Position numbers and translations under genes: made by a program. From assembly GCF_001426265.1 (NCBI RefSeq), contig NZ_LMDG01000008.1, forward strand, positions 32,427 through 96,426: a stretch of DNA of 64,000 bases, read 5' to 3'. Origin of the DNA: Rhizobium sp. Root1220. GTDB taxonomy: Bacteria > Pseudomonadota > Alphaproteobacteria > Rhizobiales > Rhizobiaceae. Below the pieces are notes generated by a model that worked only from the letters and a program-made list of their open reading frames with translations, was not told the DNA's origin and ran no database searches. Shown piece after piece: positions 8,467 through 19,459 of the stretch (position 1 is its first letter; each line of letters opens with the position of its first letter).

Positions 8467-9732
8467 ATGGGTGATCACCATATTGTCGTTGTCGGAGGCG
8501 GTTTTGGCGGGCTGCAGGTCGTCAACGGCTTGAAAGGCGCGGGCGCGAAGATCACGCTTGTCGACCGGCGCAACCATCATCTCTTCCAGCCGCTGCTCTA
8601 TCAGGTTGCGACGACCATCCTTTCCACCTCGGAAATTGCCTGGCCGATCCGGCATCTCTTCAGTGATCGGCCGGACGTGACTACGCTCCTGGGCGAGGTC
8701 GATGCTGTCGACACCAAGGTAAAGCAAGTGACTCTACGGAACGGCACGACTTTACGTTACGATACCCTTGTTCTCGCGACGGGCGCGACTCATGCCTACT
8801 TCGGCCATGACGAGTGGGAGCGCGTGGCGCCGGGGCTGAAAACCCTGGAGGATGCCACGACGATCCGCCGCCGCGTGCTTCTGGCCTTCGAACACGCCGA
8901 ACTCGAAACCGATCCTGCCGTCCGCGATGCCCTGCTGACCTTCACCATCGTCGGTGCGGGGCCGACGGGCGTCGAGCTTGCGGGCATCATCGCCGAACTG
9001 GCACATTTTACGCTGCCGTCGGAGTTTAGGAACATAGACACCCATAAGGCGAGGGTTGTGCTGGTCGAGGCCGGGCCGCGCGTGCTGGCGACGTTCGCGG
9101 AAGAGTTGTCCGCCTATGCGCAACGGGCGCTGGAGAAGCTCGGCGTCGAGACCCATCTTGGAGAATTCGTCACGGACTGCACGGCCGACGGTGTTCGCAT
9201 GGGCGAGAAGTTCATTCCAAGCAAGACGATCGTCTGGGCGGCGGGCGTCGAGGCGTCGCCGGCCGCCAAGTGGCTGGGTGTTGCCGAAGACCGCGCCGGC
9301 CGGACCATCGTCGAGAAGGATCTGAGAGCGCCGGGCCTGCCCGACGTCTTCGTTATCGGCGACACAGCCTCGGTCATGCGCGAAAACGGTTCACCGGTCC
9401 CGGGCATTGCGCCAGCCGCCAAGCAGCAGGGTGAATATGTTGCGAAGGTTATCCGCGCGGGACTGAAGGGAAAGGATGCGCCGCCAGCTTTTCGCTACCG
9501 GCATCAGGGCAGCCTCGCGACCATCGGCAAAAGCGCGGCAATCATCGATTTCGGCAGGATCAAGCTGAGGGGATGGATTGCCTGGTGGATATGGGGTCTC
9601 GCCCATATCTACTTTCTGATAGGCACCCGCTCGCGTTTCGCCGTCGCCTGGAGTTGGCTGTGGATCTATCTGACCGGCCAGCAAAGCGCTCGCCTGATCA
9701 CTCAAAGGGAGACGATCCAGGAAAAGAAGTAG
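8467..9732 (+). CDS. ndh: Type II NADH dehydrogenase
   Basis: The 421-residue product has two dinucleotide folds: IVVVGGGFGGLQVVNGL at the N-terminus binds FAD, and FTIVGAGPTGVELAG near residue 160 binds NADH. VFVIGDTASV is the second FAD contact. The C-terminal segment has an amphipathic membrane anchor (GWIAWWIWGLAHIYFLIG). NDH-2 passes electrons from NADH to quinone at the inner membrane without pumping protons. It is a single-gene unit followed by a terminator. Confidence 0.93.
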   Translation: MGDHHIVVVGGGFGGLQVVNGLKGAGAKITLVDRRNHHLFQPLLYQVATTILSTSEIAWPIRHLFSDRPDVTTLLGEVDAVDTKVKQVTLRNGTTLRYDTLVLATGATHAYFGHDEWERVAPGLKTLEDATTIRRRVLLAFEHAELETDPAVRDALLTFTIVGAGPTGVELAGIIAELAHFTLPSEFRNIDTHKARVVLVEAGPRVLATFAEELSAYAQRALEKLGVETHLGEFVTDCTADGVRMGEKFIPSKTIVWAAGVEASPAAKWLGVAEDRAGRTIVEKDLRAPGLPDVFVIGDTASVMRENGSPVPGIAPAAKQQGEYVAKVIRAGLKGKDAPPAFRYRHQGSLATIGKSAAIIDFGRIKLRGWIAWWIWGLAHIYFLIGTRSRFAVAWSWLWIYLTGQQSARLITQRETIQEKK

Positions 9733-9754
9733 GCGGCTCCTGGGAGCCGCCTTT
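9732..9754. terminator. Terminator between ndh and alcohol dehydrogenase gene
   Basis: GGCGGCTC and GAGCCGCC form a stem with a CTGG loop, followed by TTT. It serves ndh and lies just beyond the end of the convergent dehydrogenase gene. Confidence 0.75.
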
Positions 9755-9758
9755 GGTC

Positions 9759-10805
9759 TCAAGCTGCCAGCGAGGCGATATCGATGACGAAGCGGTAGCG
9801 GACGTCGCTCTTCAGGACGCGTTCGTAGGCTTCGTTGACCTGCTGGATGTTGATCTTCTCGATCTCCGAGACAATGTTGTGCTCGCCGCAGAAGTCGAGC
9901 ATTTCCTGGGTTTCCTTGATCGAGCCGATCATCGAGCCGGAAATACTTTTGCGGCCCGGGATCAGCGAGAAGGCATGAACAGGGATCGGGTTCTCCGGCG
10001 CGCCGACGACGACAAAGGCGCCATCGACCTTCACCAGACCGAGGTAGGCGTTCCAGTCGATTTCGGCGCTGACCGTGCAGATCACCAGATCGAACGCGCC
10101 GGCGAGCTTCTTGAAGGTCTCTTCGTCGCTTGTGGCGTAGTATTCCTTGGCGCCGAGCTTCAGGCCGTCTTCCTTCTTCGACAGCGACTGCGAAAGCACG
10201 GTGATGTCAGCGCCCATGGCAGCGCCCAGCTTGACGCCCATATGGCCGAGGCCGCCCATGCCGACGATCGCGACCTTCTTGCCGGGACCGGCATTCCAGT
10301 GGCGGAGCGGCGAGTAGAGCGTGATACCTGCGCAGAGTAGCGGCGCGGAAGCATCGAGCGGAAGGTTGTCCGGAATGGACATGACATAGCCTTCCTTGAC
10401 GACGATGGAGTCGGAATAGCCGCCCTGGGTGGCCGTCTTTCCGTCGGCTTCGACACTGTTGTAGGTGCCTACGAGGCCCGGCATGTACTGTTCGAGGTCG
10501 ACGTCGCGCGAGGCGCAGCCGACGCAGCTGTCGACAAAGCAGCCGACGCCGACGCGGTCACCGACCTTGAACTTGGTTACGGCCGAACCGACAGCCGAGA
10601 CGATGCCGGCGATCTCGTGGCCGGGCACGATCGGATAGACGGCGTTCTTCCACTCGTTGCGGACGGTGTGGATGTCCGAATGGCAGATGCCGGCAAACTT
10701 GATGTCGATGACGACGTCGTCCGGGTTGGGATCGCGGCGTTCAAAGGTGAAGGGTGCCAGTGGCTTGGATGCATCGGTTGCGGCGTAGCCTTTTGCTATC
10801 GGCAT
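9759..10805 (-). CDS. Zinc-type NAD(P)-dependent alcohol dehydrogenase (YahK-like)
   Basis: The product has 348 residues. The catalytic zinc site is present ([14 protein letters not shown] and PGHEIAG) and the nucleotide fold is [17 protein letters not shown]. These enzymes reduce aldehydes with NADPH. The start at 10805 has AGGACA 7 bases upstream and is preferred to the ATG 15 bases earlier. In the structural zinc loop the first two cysteines are present (DSCVGC) but the next positions are arginine and methionine ([10 protein letters not shown]), so this lobe probably binds no zinc. An AraC gene is divergent. Confidence 0.9.
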   Translation of the reverse strand: MPIAKGYAATDASKPLAPFTFERRDPNPDDVVIDIKFAGICHSDIHTVRNEWKNAVYPIVPGHEIAGIVSAVGSAVTKFKVGDRVGVGCFVDSCVGCASRDVDLEQYMPGLVGTYNSVEADGKTATQGGYSDSIVVKEGYVMSIPDNLPLDASAPLLCAGITLYSPLRHWNAGPGKKVAIVGMGGLGHMGVKLGAAMGADITVLSQSLSKKEDGLKLGAKEYYATSDEETFKKLAGAFDLVICTVSAEIDWNAYLGLVKVDGAFVVVGAPENPIPVHAFSLIPGRKSISGSMIGSIKETQEMLDFCGEHNIVSEIEKINIQQVNEAYERVLKSDVRYRFVIDIASLAA

Positions 10806-10992
10806 GGAAATGTCCTTCATTTCAGTGGTGGAGAGGATGATCTGTTATGCCTCACGAGCGGCGACTGGTGTTAGAGCGATCCTCCGAGCTTCTTGCATGA
10901 TCCTGCAAAATTGAACGAGAGGGCTATTTTCGTCGCTTGAAAGGTATCCTAGATAACTTTCCCGCCAGTGCCGCAGAGAAGGGCTCACCCGT

Positions 10993-11898
10993 ATGACCTT
11001 GCCGTTCAATCCCTACCAGGAAATCGCTTCGATCGCGGCGCGCCACGCAAGCACCGAAGGCGAGTTCCAGACGGCGGTTGAAAGCGTCCGGATCAGCCGC
11101 CGCTCAACGCCGAGCGCTCCCTGCCATGGGAGCTATCGCCCTTGCATTGCTCTGGTCATCCAGGGCGCGAAGAGCTTGCGGCTCGGCAGCGATGTCATCG
11201 ACTATGGTGCCGGCGACTATCTTCTGACGTCGCTGGACTTGCCGGTGACATGGCGCGTTGTGGAGGCCAGTCCCGAAGTTCCACATTTCTGTCTGACGCT
11301 TGCCGTCAACAGCGAGAAGGTCCTTGACCTGATGGGCCGCGCCGATATTCCGCACGCGCCGATGCCGGCGGAAAGCCGCGGGATCATCGCCAACATCGCG
11401 ACGCCGGAGCTTCTCGATGCAGCGGTGCGCCTGCTGCGCTTGCTCGATCGTCCCAATGATATCGCGGCGATGGCGCCGCTGATCGAACAGGAAATCCTCT
11501 ACCGGGTGCTGACCGGACCGGATGGCGCGCGGCTGATCAGCATTGCCACCGCCGACAGCCACAGCAACAGGATCTCGCGTGCCGTCGCGTGGCTGAGGGA
11601 GAATTTCGCGCGTCCACTGCGCATCGAAGACCTTGCCGACCAAGTCAGCATGAGCGTGTCGTCCTTTCACCATCATTTCAAAGCGGTCACGGCCATGACG
11701 CCCGTGCAATATCAGAAGCAGCTTCGCCTGCATGAAGCGCGTCGGCTGATGCTTATGGAGCGGCTCGATGCCGGGACGGCCGGCCACCGCGTCGGTTATC
11801 AGAGCCCGTCGCAATTCAGCCGGGAATACAGCCGGCTCTACGGTCTGTCGCCGATGCGTGACATGGAGGGCGAGCGGATGACGGTGGCCGCCGAGTAG
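10993..11898 (+). CDS. AraC-family transcriptional regulator
   Basis: The 301-residue product has an N-terminal AraC-type cupin-like domain (SYRPCIALVIQGAKSLRLG, then YGAGDYLLTSLDLPV) at about 45-150. Two C-terminal helix-turn-helices follow at about 195-295 (IEDLADQVSMSVSSFHHHF, then VGYQSPSQFSREYSR). It belongs to the group often divergent from aldo/keto reductase or alcohol dehydrogenase genes and activated by aldehydes. Its divergent partner is the YahK-like dehydrogenase, so a similar role is inferred. Confidence 0.9.
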   Translation: MTLPFNPYQEIASIAARHASTEGEFQTAVESVRISRRSTPSAPCHGSYRPCIALVIQGAKSLRLGSDVIDYGAGDYLLTSLDLPVTWRVVEASPEVPHFCLTLAVNSEKVLDLMGRADIPHAPMPAESRGIIANIATPELLDAAVRLLRLLDRPNDIAAMAPLIEQEILYRVLTGPDGARLISIATADSHSNRISRAVAWLRENFARPLRIEDLADQVSMSVSSFHHHFKAVTAMTPVQYQKQLRLHEARRLMLMERLDAGTAGHRVGYQSPSQFSREYSRLYGLSPMRDMEGERMTVAAE

Positions 11899-11902
11899 CC
11901 CG

Positions 11903-12256
11903 TCACGGCTTCGGAAGCTTCCGGTCCATTTCGCATTTCGCCAGCTTCATTTGCGTGAAAGACCGGATACGCATGATATGCCGGTCGTCGTTCGTCTCCA
12001 CTCTCATGCAAGCGCAGGCATAGCCGTAGTTGCCGTTCGTGGCGACGTAGTCGTGCTCGGAGATATCCGGGATCATGTCCATGCCTTGGGGCTCATCATT
12101 TCCACCCTGGGTCATGATCGTCCACGAGCCGTCGCTGTCCTCCAGCCACCAGTTCGCCGGCGTTGGATTTCGCAGCCAGCCGCATCGCATTTCAGCGGCA
12201 GATGCCAGATCGGAACCGCAGAGCAGGGCGACGCAGAGCAGGATTGTCGTCTTCAT
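11903..12256 (-). CDS. Secreted DUF4087-type protein
   Basis: The 117-residue product has a signal peptide (MKTTILLCVALLCGSDLASAA) and a mature domain with EMRCGWLRNPTPANWWLED, a pattern of the DUF4087 family. Several cysteines (RCGW, YACACM, AKCE) suggest disulfides in the periplasm. No function is known for the family. Confidence 0.75.
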   Translation of the reverse strand: MKTTILLCVALLCGSDLASAAEMRCGWLRNPTPANWWLEDSDGSWTIMTQGGNDEPQGMDMIPDISEHDYVATNGNYGYACACMRVETNDDRHIMRIRSFTQMKLAKCEMDRKLPKP

Positions 12257-12401
12257 CTACCGTCTCCGTGGATCCCCATCCGCTTTTGTGCCTCAACAGG
12301 GATGCAGCCGCAATCGTTCTCTTGACTGGAGCCTCATGCGGCGGAGCCCAGCCTTCGGCTACTTAGAGTGCGTTCACTCGGAAAAATCGTCTTATACTAT
12401 C

Positions 12402-12455
12402 TTGACGCATGGGAGCGCTTGCCGCATAAAGCGCACGAACCGTACCGTACGGTAC
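12402..12455 (+). promoter_or_regulatory. Promoter and palindromic operator of the TetR gene
   Basis: TTGACG at 12402-12407 and CATAAA at 12425-12430 are spaced 17 bases, a fair sigma-70 promoter. Just downstream, 12442-12455 holds the perfect 14-base palindrome GTACCGTACGGTAC, 18 bases before the GTG start. The position fits an autoregulatory TetR operator. Confidence 0.6.
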
Positions 12456-12473
12456 TTATATGGAGGAAGTCAC

Positions 12474-14193
<1,720 letters not shown>

Positions 14194-14217
14194 GCGGTTC
14201 CGATTGTGTGTTTCAGA

Positions 14218-14248
14218 GGCCGGTGCGAAAGCGCCGGCCTTTATTTTT
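14218..14248 (+). terminator. Terminator after ilvC
   Basis: GGCCGG and CCGGCC pair around a GC-rich loop and run into TTTATTTTT. The hairpin also overlaps the last codons of the convergent methyltransferase gene. Confidence 0.85.
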
Positions 14249-14831
14249 GCGCCCGCACGACCAGCCAGCGGGTCGGCATCCGGTCATAGCCGCTGCCGTC
14301 TCCCTCGGTGATGACGACATTGTGCCACCCGCCGTCGCTCAGCATCTCGGAGAGCAATTCCGCCGAGGGATAGTTGTAGAATCGGCCAAAGCCGTCGCGC
14401 CCTTCCGTCTCGCCAGCCTTGAAGGTTGCGTGAAATGCACCACCCGCCTTGAGTGCTCGTCGAATACGCTCCAGAATGCCGGGCAGCACGGCGAGCGGCA
14501 CATGCAAAAGGCTTGCTTCCGACCAGACGCCATCGAACAGGCTGTCTTCATCGAGTTCCTCGAAACGCATGACTACGACCGGATGCCCGAGAAGCGATTC
14601 GGCCTCTCTGGCGAGTTCCACGGAGCCGTCAGTGGGCGTGACGTCGAACCCCTTGGACAACATATACGCACTGTCCTGGCCGCCTCCGCAGCCGAGCTCG
14701 AGAACGGCTGCTCCCGGGGGGAGGAGCGATAGAAAAGCGTCCAGCCGCCTTATCGGCAGAGTGCGTTGGCGCGAGGCGTAAGTAGCCGCGTTCTCGTCAT
14801 AGAAGGAGGAAGTCTTTTCGTCGCCTGACAT
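14241..14831 (-). CDS. Class I SAM-dependent methyltransferase
   Basis: The 196-residue product has the class I methyltransferase fold. Motif I is AAVLELGCGGGQDSAYML at about 40-57, DVTPTDGS contacts SAM, and LLHVPLAVLPGILERI is the region after strand 4. The N-terminal FYDENAATYASRQR is common in this group. The acceptor substrate is unknown; the layout is that of small-molecule methyltransferases. It overlaps the ilvC terminator at its 3' end. Confidence 0.85.
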   Translation of the reverse strand: MSGDEKTSSFYDENAATYASRQRTLPIRRLDAFLSLLPPGAAVLELGCGGGQDSAYMLSKGFDVTPTDGSVELAREAESLLGHPVVVMRFEELDEDSLFDGVWSEASLLHVPLAVLPGILERIRRALKAGGAFHATFKAGETEGRDGFGRFYNYPSAELLSEMLSDGGWHNVVITEGDGSGYDRMPTRWLVVRAQK

Positions 14832-14930
14832 GATGGTTCACTTCAGATGCGATGTTGGAACCATGTTAAAACGTCTGGTCGCTGCCGCATGCGGCAGCGA
14901 CGTTGCGTGTCTCGACCTACGAGTGCGGGG

Positions 14931-15188
14931 CTATATCGAGCGTCGCCCGCTGACGGCATGATAAAGCCACAACACTACGACGGCGCCGATCACCGCGACG
15001 ACAAGGCTGTAGATATTGAAGCCCGTAACACCGGCAGCTCCGAAGAAGGTGAAGATCAGACCGCCAACGATCGCGCCGACAATGCCAAGGACAATGTCCA
15101 TCAGCATGCCCGAACCGGTCTTGTTGACGATCTTGCTGCCGATGAAGCCGGCGATCAGTCCCAGAATAATCCATCCGATAACAGACAT
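14931..15188 (-). CDS. GlsB/YeaQ/YmgE-family stress membrane protein
   Basis: The 85-residue product has three hydrophobic segments with glycine-rich helices (GWIILGLIAGFIGSKIV, IVLGIVGAIVGGLIF, YSLVVAVIGAVVVLWLYH), the family pattern. These inner-membrane proteins are linked to envelope, acid or general stress; the mechanism is unknown. The start at 15188 has AGGAGG upstream. Confidence 0.88.
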   Translation of the reverse strand: MSVIGWIILGLIAGFIGSKIVNKTGSGMLMDIVLGIVGAIVGGLIFTFFGAAGVTGFNIYSLVVAVIGAVVVLWLYHAVSGRRSI

Positions 15189-15339
15189 ATGCCATTTCCC
15201 TCCTTGATTGGTCGAATATCTCGACCATCTTCCCATAAAGCTAAATATATGAGTCGGCAGTTTATGGCTAATTGGACTTTGATGGTTTCATTTCGCACAT
15301 CTGGACAATGTAACTGAAGAAACCGAAGAGGAGAATAGC

Positions 15340-15780
15340 ATGGGAATGTTTGATGACGCCGTTCCTGGCGGCAATATATCGAAGCCGATCATGATCGCGC
15401 TCGGCGCGTTGCTTGTCGGTAAACTTCTGGGCGGAGGCAGTAGCCAGGATGATCCAGCCACCCAGCAGGCGAAACCACAGGTCGGCGACGGCGGCCTGAT
15501 GGGCGGGTTGGGCGGACTTCTCGGCAAGCTGACCGAGGCCGGCCAAGGTGACACGGTTGATTCCTGGGTTAAGCCCGGCCAGAACAAGCCGATCGCTCCG
15601 GGTAATCTGGAAAGTGCTCTTGGCTCGCAGACTATCAGCGATCTCGCCCGCCGAGCTGGCATCAGCGAGCAGGAGTTGCTGCGGCAGTTGTCGACGGTTC
15701 TGCCCGGTGTCGTCGACAAGCTGACACCTCAGGGGCAGATCCCCAATCAGGATCAGATTGCCTCGCTTTTCCGGCACTGA
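15340..15780 (+). CDS. YidB/DUF937-family protein
   Basis: The 146-residue product has a glycine-rich hydrophobic N-terminal half (MIALGALLVGKLLGGG, LMGGLGGLLGKL) and a C-terminal domain with IAPGNLESALGSQTIS, ARRAGISEQELLRQLS and LPGVVDKLTPQGQIP. This is the YidB pattern. Function is unknown. The start is preceded by GAGGAG. Confidence 0.85.
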   Translation: MGMFDDAVPGGNISKPIMIALGALLVGKLLGGGSSQDDPATQQAKPQVGDGGLMGGLGGLLGKLTEAGQGDTVDSWVKPGQNKPIAPGNLESALGSQTISDLARRAGISEQELLRQLSTVLPGVVDKLTPQGQIPNQDQIASLFRH

Positions 15781-15985
15781 CGTCGGATTCGTCTCCCGAT
15801 CAATGCCCTGCTGCCTGTATAGGGAGCAGGGCATGAGCCACTATTTTTCCCATCGCCGTCCTCGCTCTTTTGGAATAGAAGGCGTGAAATCTGTCATCGC
15901 TGCAAACAAATAGGTCAGCAATGTTGACTTATCATTTGTTGCGTGGTTCTCTCGCCTAAAGACAAAAAATTACGAGGAAATGCCC

Positions 15986-17206
15986 ATGTTGAATTGGGAG
16001 AATATGTTCGCGACGCGCTCGTCGCGCATGCGTGCTTCAGAGATTCGCGAGCTTCTCAAGCTGCTCGACCGTCCCGATATCATTTCGTTTGCCGGCGGCA
16101 TTCCTGATCCAGCACTGTTTCCCGATAAGGAATTCAAGGCGGCTTATGCCGATATCTTCGACAGCGCAGCGGTGGGCTCGGCGCTGCAATACTCGGTCAG
16201 CGAAGGCTACAAGCCTTTGCGCGAGTGGCTGATTGGACAATTGGCAGCGCTCGGGATTCCTTGCGAGCTAGACAACGTCTTCATCGTTTCCGGTTCGCAG
16301 CAGGGGCTCGACTACCTCGGCAAGCTATTCCTTTCGCCGAACGATACGGCCCTCGTCACGTGGCCGACATACCTCGGCGCGCTGCAGGCATTCAATGCGT
16401 ATGAGCCAAGCTATGACCAACTGACGCCCAGTGGCAACCGGACGCCCGATTCCTATCGCGTGCAGGCGGCGGCGGCCGGCGGCAAGGTAAAGTTCGCTTA
16501 TCTCTCAGCCGACTTCTCCAATCCAACCGGTGAGACCGTCGATCTGGCGGGTCGCGAGAAAGTTCTGGCGCTCGCCGAGGAACTGGACATCGCCCTCATC
16601 GAGGATGCGGCGTATCAGTCATTGCGCTTTGATGGTGACCCCATTCCGCCGATCCTGGCACTCGAAATCGCCAAGAAGGGCAACATCAACAATACACGTA
16701 CGATCTATTGCGGCAGCTTTTCGAAGACGCTGGCGCCGGGACTTCGCGTCGGCTTCATCGTCGGGAATGCTCCTGTCATTCGCAAGCTGGTATTGATGAA
16801 GCAGGCCGCCGACCTGCATTCCTCGACGATCAACCAGATGGCAATCGCCCATGTGGCGGAACGCGGCTTCGATGCGCAGGTCGCCAAGATCAAATCGGTC
16901 TACAGTCACCGTCGCAACGTCATGCTGGCCGCGCTCGAAAAATACATGCCGGCCGGCATCAGCTGGACGAAGCCGGAAGGCGGCATGTTCATCTGGATCA
17001 CGCTTCCTAAAGGCATGGATGGCGCACAGCTGCTGGCCAAGTCGCTGGAAACGGCCAAGGTTGCCTTCGTTCCGGGCAAAGCCTTTTTTGCCGATGGCTC
17101 CGGCGCGAACACCTTCCGTGTCAGCTTCTCCTCTTCAAACGACCAGATGATCGAAGAGGGTATCAGCCGGCTCGGCAAGCTGATCGCTAGCGAAATCGGC
17201 GGCTGA
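15986..17206 (+). CDS. PLP-dependent aminotransferase (fold type I, 2-aminoadipate type)
   Basis: The 406-residue product is a class I/II aminotransferase. ISFAGGIPDPALFP near the start and SQQGLDYLGKLFL at about 95 are typical of the LysN/MocR-like aminotransferase subgroup. The PLP lysine lies in GSFSKTLAPGLRVG, and the C-terminal substrate arginine in NTFRVSFSS. The ATG at 15986 is preferred because GAGGA is 7 bases upstream; another ATG lies 6 bases earlier. It transfers amino groups between amino and oxo acids; the natural substrate is not certain. Confidence 0.9.
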   Translation: MLNWENMFATRSSRMRASEIRELLKLLDRPDIISFAGGIPDPALFPDKEFKAAYADIFDSAAVGSALQYSVSEGYKPLREWLIGQLAALGIPCELDNVFIVSGSQQGLDYLGKLFLSPNDTALVTWPTYLGALQAFNAYEPSYDQLTPSGNRTPDSYRVQAAAAGGKVKFAYLSADFSNPTGETVDLAGREKVLALAEELDIALIEDAAYQSLRFDGDPIPPILALEIAKKGNINNTRTIYCGSFSKTLAPGLRVGFIVGNAPVIRKLVLMKQAADLHSSTINQMAIAHVAERGFDAQVAKIKSVYSHRRNVMLAALEKYMPAGISWTKPEGGMFIWITLPKGMDGAQLLAKSLETAKVAFVPGKAFFADGSGANTFRVSFSSSNDQMIEEGISRLGKLIASEIGG

Positions 17207-17231
17207 TCGGCCGCCGACCACATGCGAGCGC

Positions 17232-18290
17232 TTATTTATCGAGGTGAGGGCCGAGCAACTCCAGATCGGCCTCGCCAAGGCGGTCCTTCGCCGTGTTTAG
17301 CTGGTGCCAATATGGATAGATCACCGGCGGCTGGCTGACAGCGTCAAGGCGCTTACGCTCCTCGTCCGTGAGCTTCAGTTCGGCGGATGCAAGGTTGTCC
17401 TTGAACTGCGCCTTGGTGCGTCCGCCGATGATTACCGAGGTAATGGCCTTGCGGCCGATCAGCCAGGCGAGTGCGACCTGCGCTGCGGAGACGCCGCGCG
17501 CTTCGCCGATCGAAACCAGTGTCTCGACGATGTTCCAGAGGCGGTTTTCGTCGCGGATCGGCGGTTCGGTCCAGCCGGCAAACTGGCGCGTGCCTTCTGG
17601 CGCTGCCTGGTTGCGGCGATGCTTACCGGACAGGAGACCGGCGGCGAGCGGGCTCCAGACAAGAACACCAAGCCCCTGATCGACGCTGATCGGCAGCAGT
17701 TCGTATTCGGCCTCGCGCGCTTCGAGCGTATAGTGGATCTGCTGGCTGACGAAGCGTTCGCGCTTTTCCTGCGCGCTTACCCCGAGCGCCTTCATGATGT
17801 GCCAGCCGGAAAAGTTCGAGCAGCCCACATAGCGCACCTTGCCCTGGCGAACGAGGGTATCCAGCGCCTCCATCGTTTCCTCCAGCGGCGTCTGTCCGTC
17901 CCATTCGTGCAGTTGGTAGAGATCGATGACATCGGTCTTGAGCCGCTTGAGGCTGGCCTCGCAGGCGTTGATGAGGTGGTAGCGCGAAGATCCAGAATCG
18001 TTCGGCCCACTGCCCATCGGGAAACGCGCCTTCGTGGCGAGGAGGACGTCACTCTTGCGACGGCCCCCCATGATTTCCCCGATGATCTCTTCCGACACGC
18101 CAGCGGAGTAGACATCGGCGGTGTCGATCAGGTTGACGCCTGTATCAATGCACAGGTCGATCAGCTTGCGCGCCTCGTTGACACCGAGGTCACCAACAGT
18201 CTTCGCCCAGCCTTTGCCACCGAAGGTCATCGTGCCCACGGTCAGTGTCGAAATCTTCAGGCCGGAACGGCCGAGCAGGCGGTATTCCAT
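17232..18290 (-). CDS. Aldo/keto reductase
   Basis: The 352-residue product starts MEYRLLGRSGLKISTLTVGT. Catalytic residues of the superfamily are seen in LIDTADVYSAG (Asp, Tyr), LLATKAR (Lys) and LYQLHEWD (His). Such enzymes reduce carbonyls with NADPH. The start at 18290 has AGGAAGG upstream. It is convergent with the aminotransferase gene. The substrate is unknown. Confidence 0.92.
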   Translation of the reverse strand: MEYRLLGRSGLKISTLTVGTMTFGGKGWAKTVGDLGVNEARKLIDLCIDTGVNLIDTADVYSAGVSEEIIGEIMGGRRKSDVLLATKARFPMGSGPNDSGSSRYHLINACEASLKRLKTDVIDLYQLHEWDGQTPLEETMEALDTLVRQGKVRYVGCSNFSGWHIMKALGVSAQEKRERFVSQQIHYTLEAREAEYELLPISVDQGLGVLVWSPLAAGLLSGKHRRNQAAPEGTRQFAGWTEPPIRDENRLWNIVETLVSIGEARGVSAAQVALAWLIGRKAITSVIIGGRTKAQFKDNLASAELKLTDEERKRLDAVSQPPVIYPYWHQLNTAKDRLGEADLELLGPHLDK

Positions 18291-18464
18291 ATACCTTCCT
18301 CCAATCCCAAAATGAAAAGTGAAACGTGCGCTAGAAGATAGGGGTGGCCATGATGGGTCAAGAGCATGCTGCAAGGCATTCCGTCGCGCGGGGCAGGCGT
18401 GTGTCACAATCATGTTATTCGCATTGGCTAAGGAACGGCCACCAGTCACCGAGGGTTACCCACC

Positions 18465-19442
18465 ATGAAGACGATCGTTTCCGCTGCGGCTCTTCTCGCC
18501 GCCAGCCTGTTGGCCATTCCAGCATCTGCTGCCAATCTTGTGTTGTACACCAGCCAGCCGAACGAGGACGCACAGGCGACCGTCGACGGCTTCATGGCAG
18601 CCAATCCCGACGTCAAGGTCGACTGGGTCCGCGACGGCACGCCGAAGATCATGGCCAAGCTGCAGGCCGAAATCGCTGCCGGCAACCCGGTCGCCGACGT
18701 GCTGCTCATCGCCGACACCGTGACGCTCGAGCGCCTCAAGGAAGAGGGCAAGCTGCTTGCCTACAAGTCGCCGGAAGCCGCCAACTACGATGCCGCGCTC
18801 TACGACGCTGACGGTTACTACTATTCCACGAAGCTGATCACCACCGGCATCATCTACAACACGTCGGCATCGCTGAAGCCGACGAGCTGGAAGGACCTCA
18901 CCAAGCCGGAGGCCAAAGGCCTCGTCACCATGCCGAGCCCGCTGACTTCGGGTGCAGCCCTGATCCACGCACAGACGCTGGCCGGCGTCGACGGCCTCGG
19001 CTGGAACTTCTACAAAGCGCTGGCCGAGAACGGCGCGACGGCGGCTGGCGGCAACGGCGCTGTCCTCAAGTCTGTGGCCTCGGGCGAGAAGGCTTACGGC
19101 ATGATCGTCGACTACATGCCGATTCGCGAGAAGGCCAAGGGTGCTCCGGTCGAGTTCGTCTTCCCGGCTGAAGGCGTTTCCGCCGTTACAGAGCCGGTCG
19201 GTATCCTTGCCAGCACGAAGAGTGGCGATGCCGCCAAGAAGTTCGTCGACTATGTCCTGTCGGAAAAGGGTCAGGAGGGCTTCCTGAAGCTCGGCTACAT
19301 CCCGGCCCGCAACGGCATGAAGCTGCCGGAAGGCTTCCCGGCCCGCGACAGCATCAAGGTGTTGCCGATCAATGCGGCCGCAGCCTTGAAGAGCACCGAT
19401 CAGGACCTGAAGACCTTCTCCGGCATTTACGGCTCGAACTGA
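18465..19442 (+). CDS. ABC importer, Fe(III)-type substrate-binding protein
   Basis: The 325-residue product has a Sec signal peptide (residues 1-22, ending ASAA). The mature part starts NLVLYTSQPNEDAQATVDGF, the pattern of family 1 binding proteins of the iron(III)/phosphonate group. It is the first gene of a compact operon with a fused permease, an ATPase and three enzymes. The cargo could be ferric iron, a phosphonate or a phosphate ester; the following phosphoesterase favours the last, but this is only inference. Confidence 0.88.
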   Translation: MKTIVSAAALLAASLLAIPASAANLVLYTSQPNEDAQATVDGFMAANPDVKVDWVRDGTPKIMAKLQAEIAAGNPVADVLLIADTVTLERLKEEGKLLAYKSPEAANYDAALYDADGYYYSTKLITTGIIYNTSASLKPTSWKDLTKPEAKGLVTMPSPLTSGAALIHAQTLAGVDGLGWNFYKALAENGATAAGGNGAVLKSVASGEKAYGMIVDYMPIREKAKGAPVEFVFPAEGVSAVTEPVGILASTKSGDAAKKFVDYVLSEKGQEGFLKLGYIPARNGMKLPEGFPARDSIKVLPINAAAALKSTDQDLKTFSGIYGSN

Positions 19443-19459
19443 TCACAGCCGGAAAGCAA

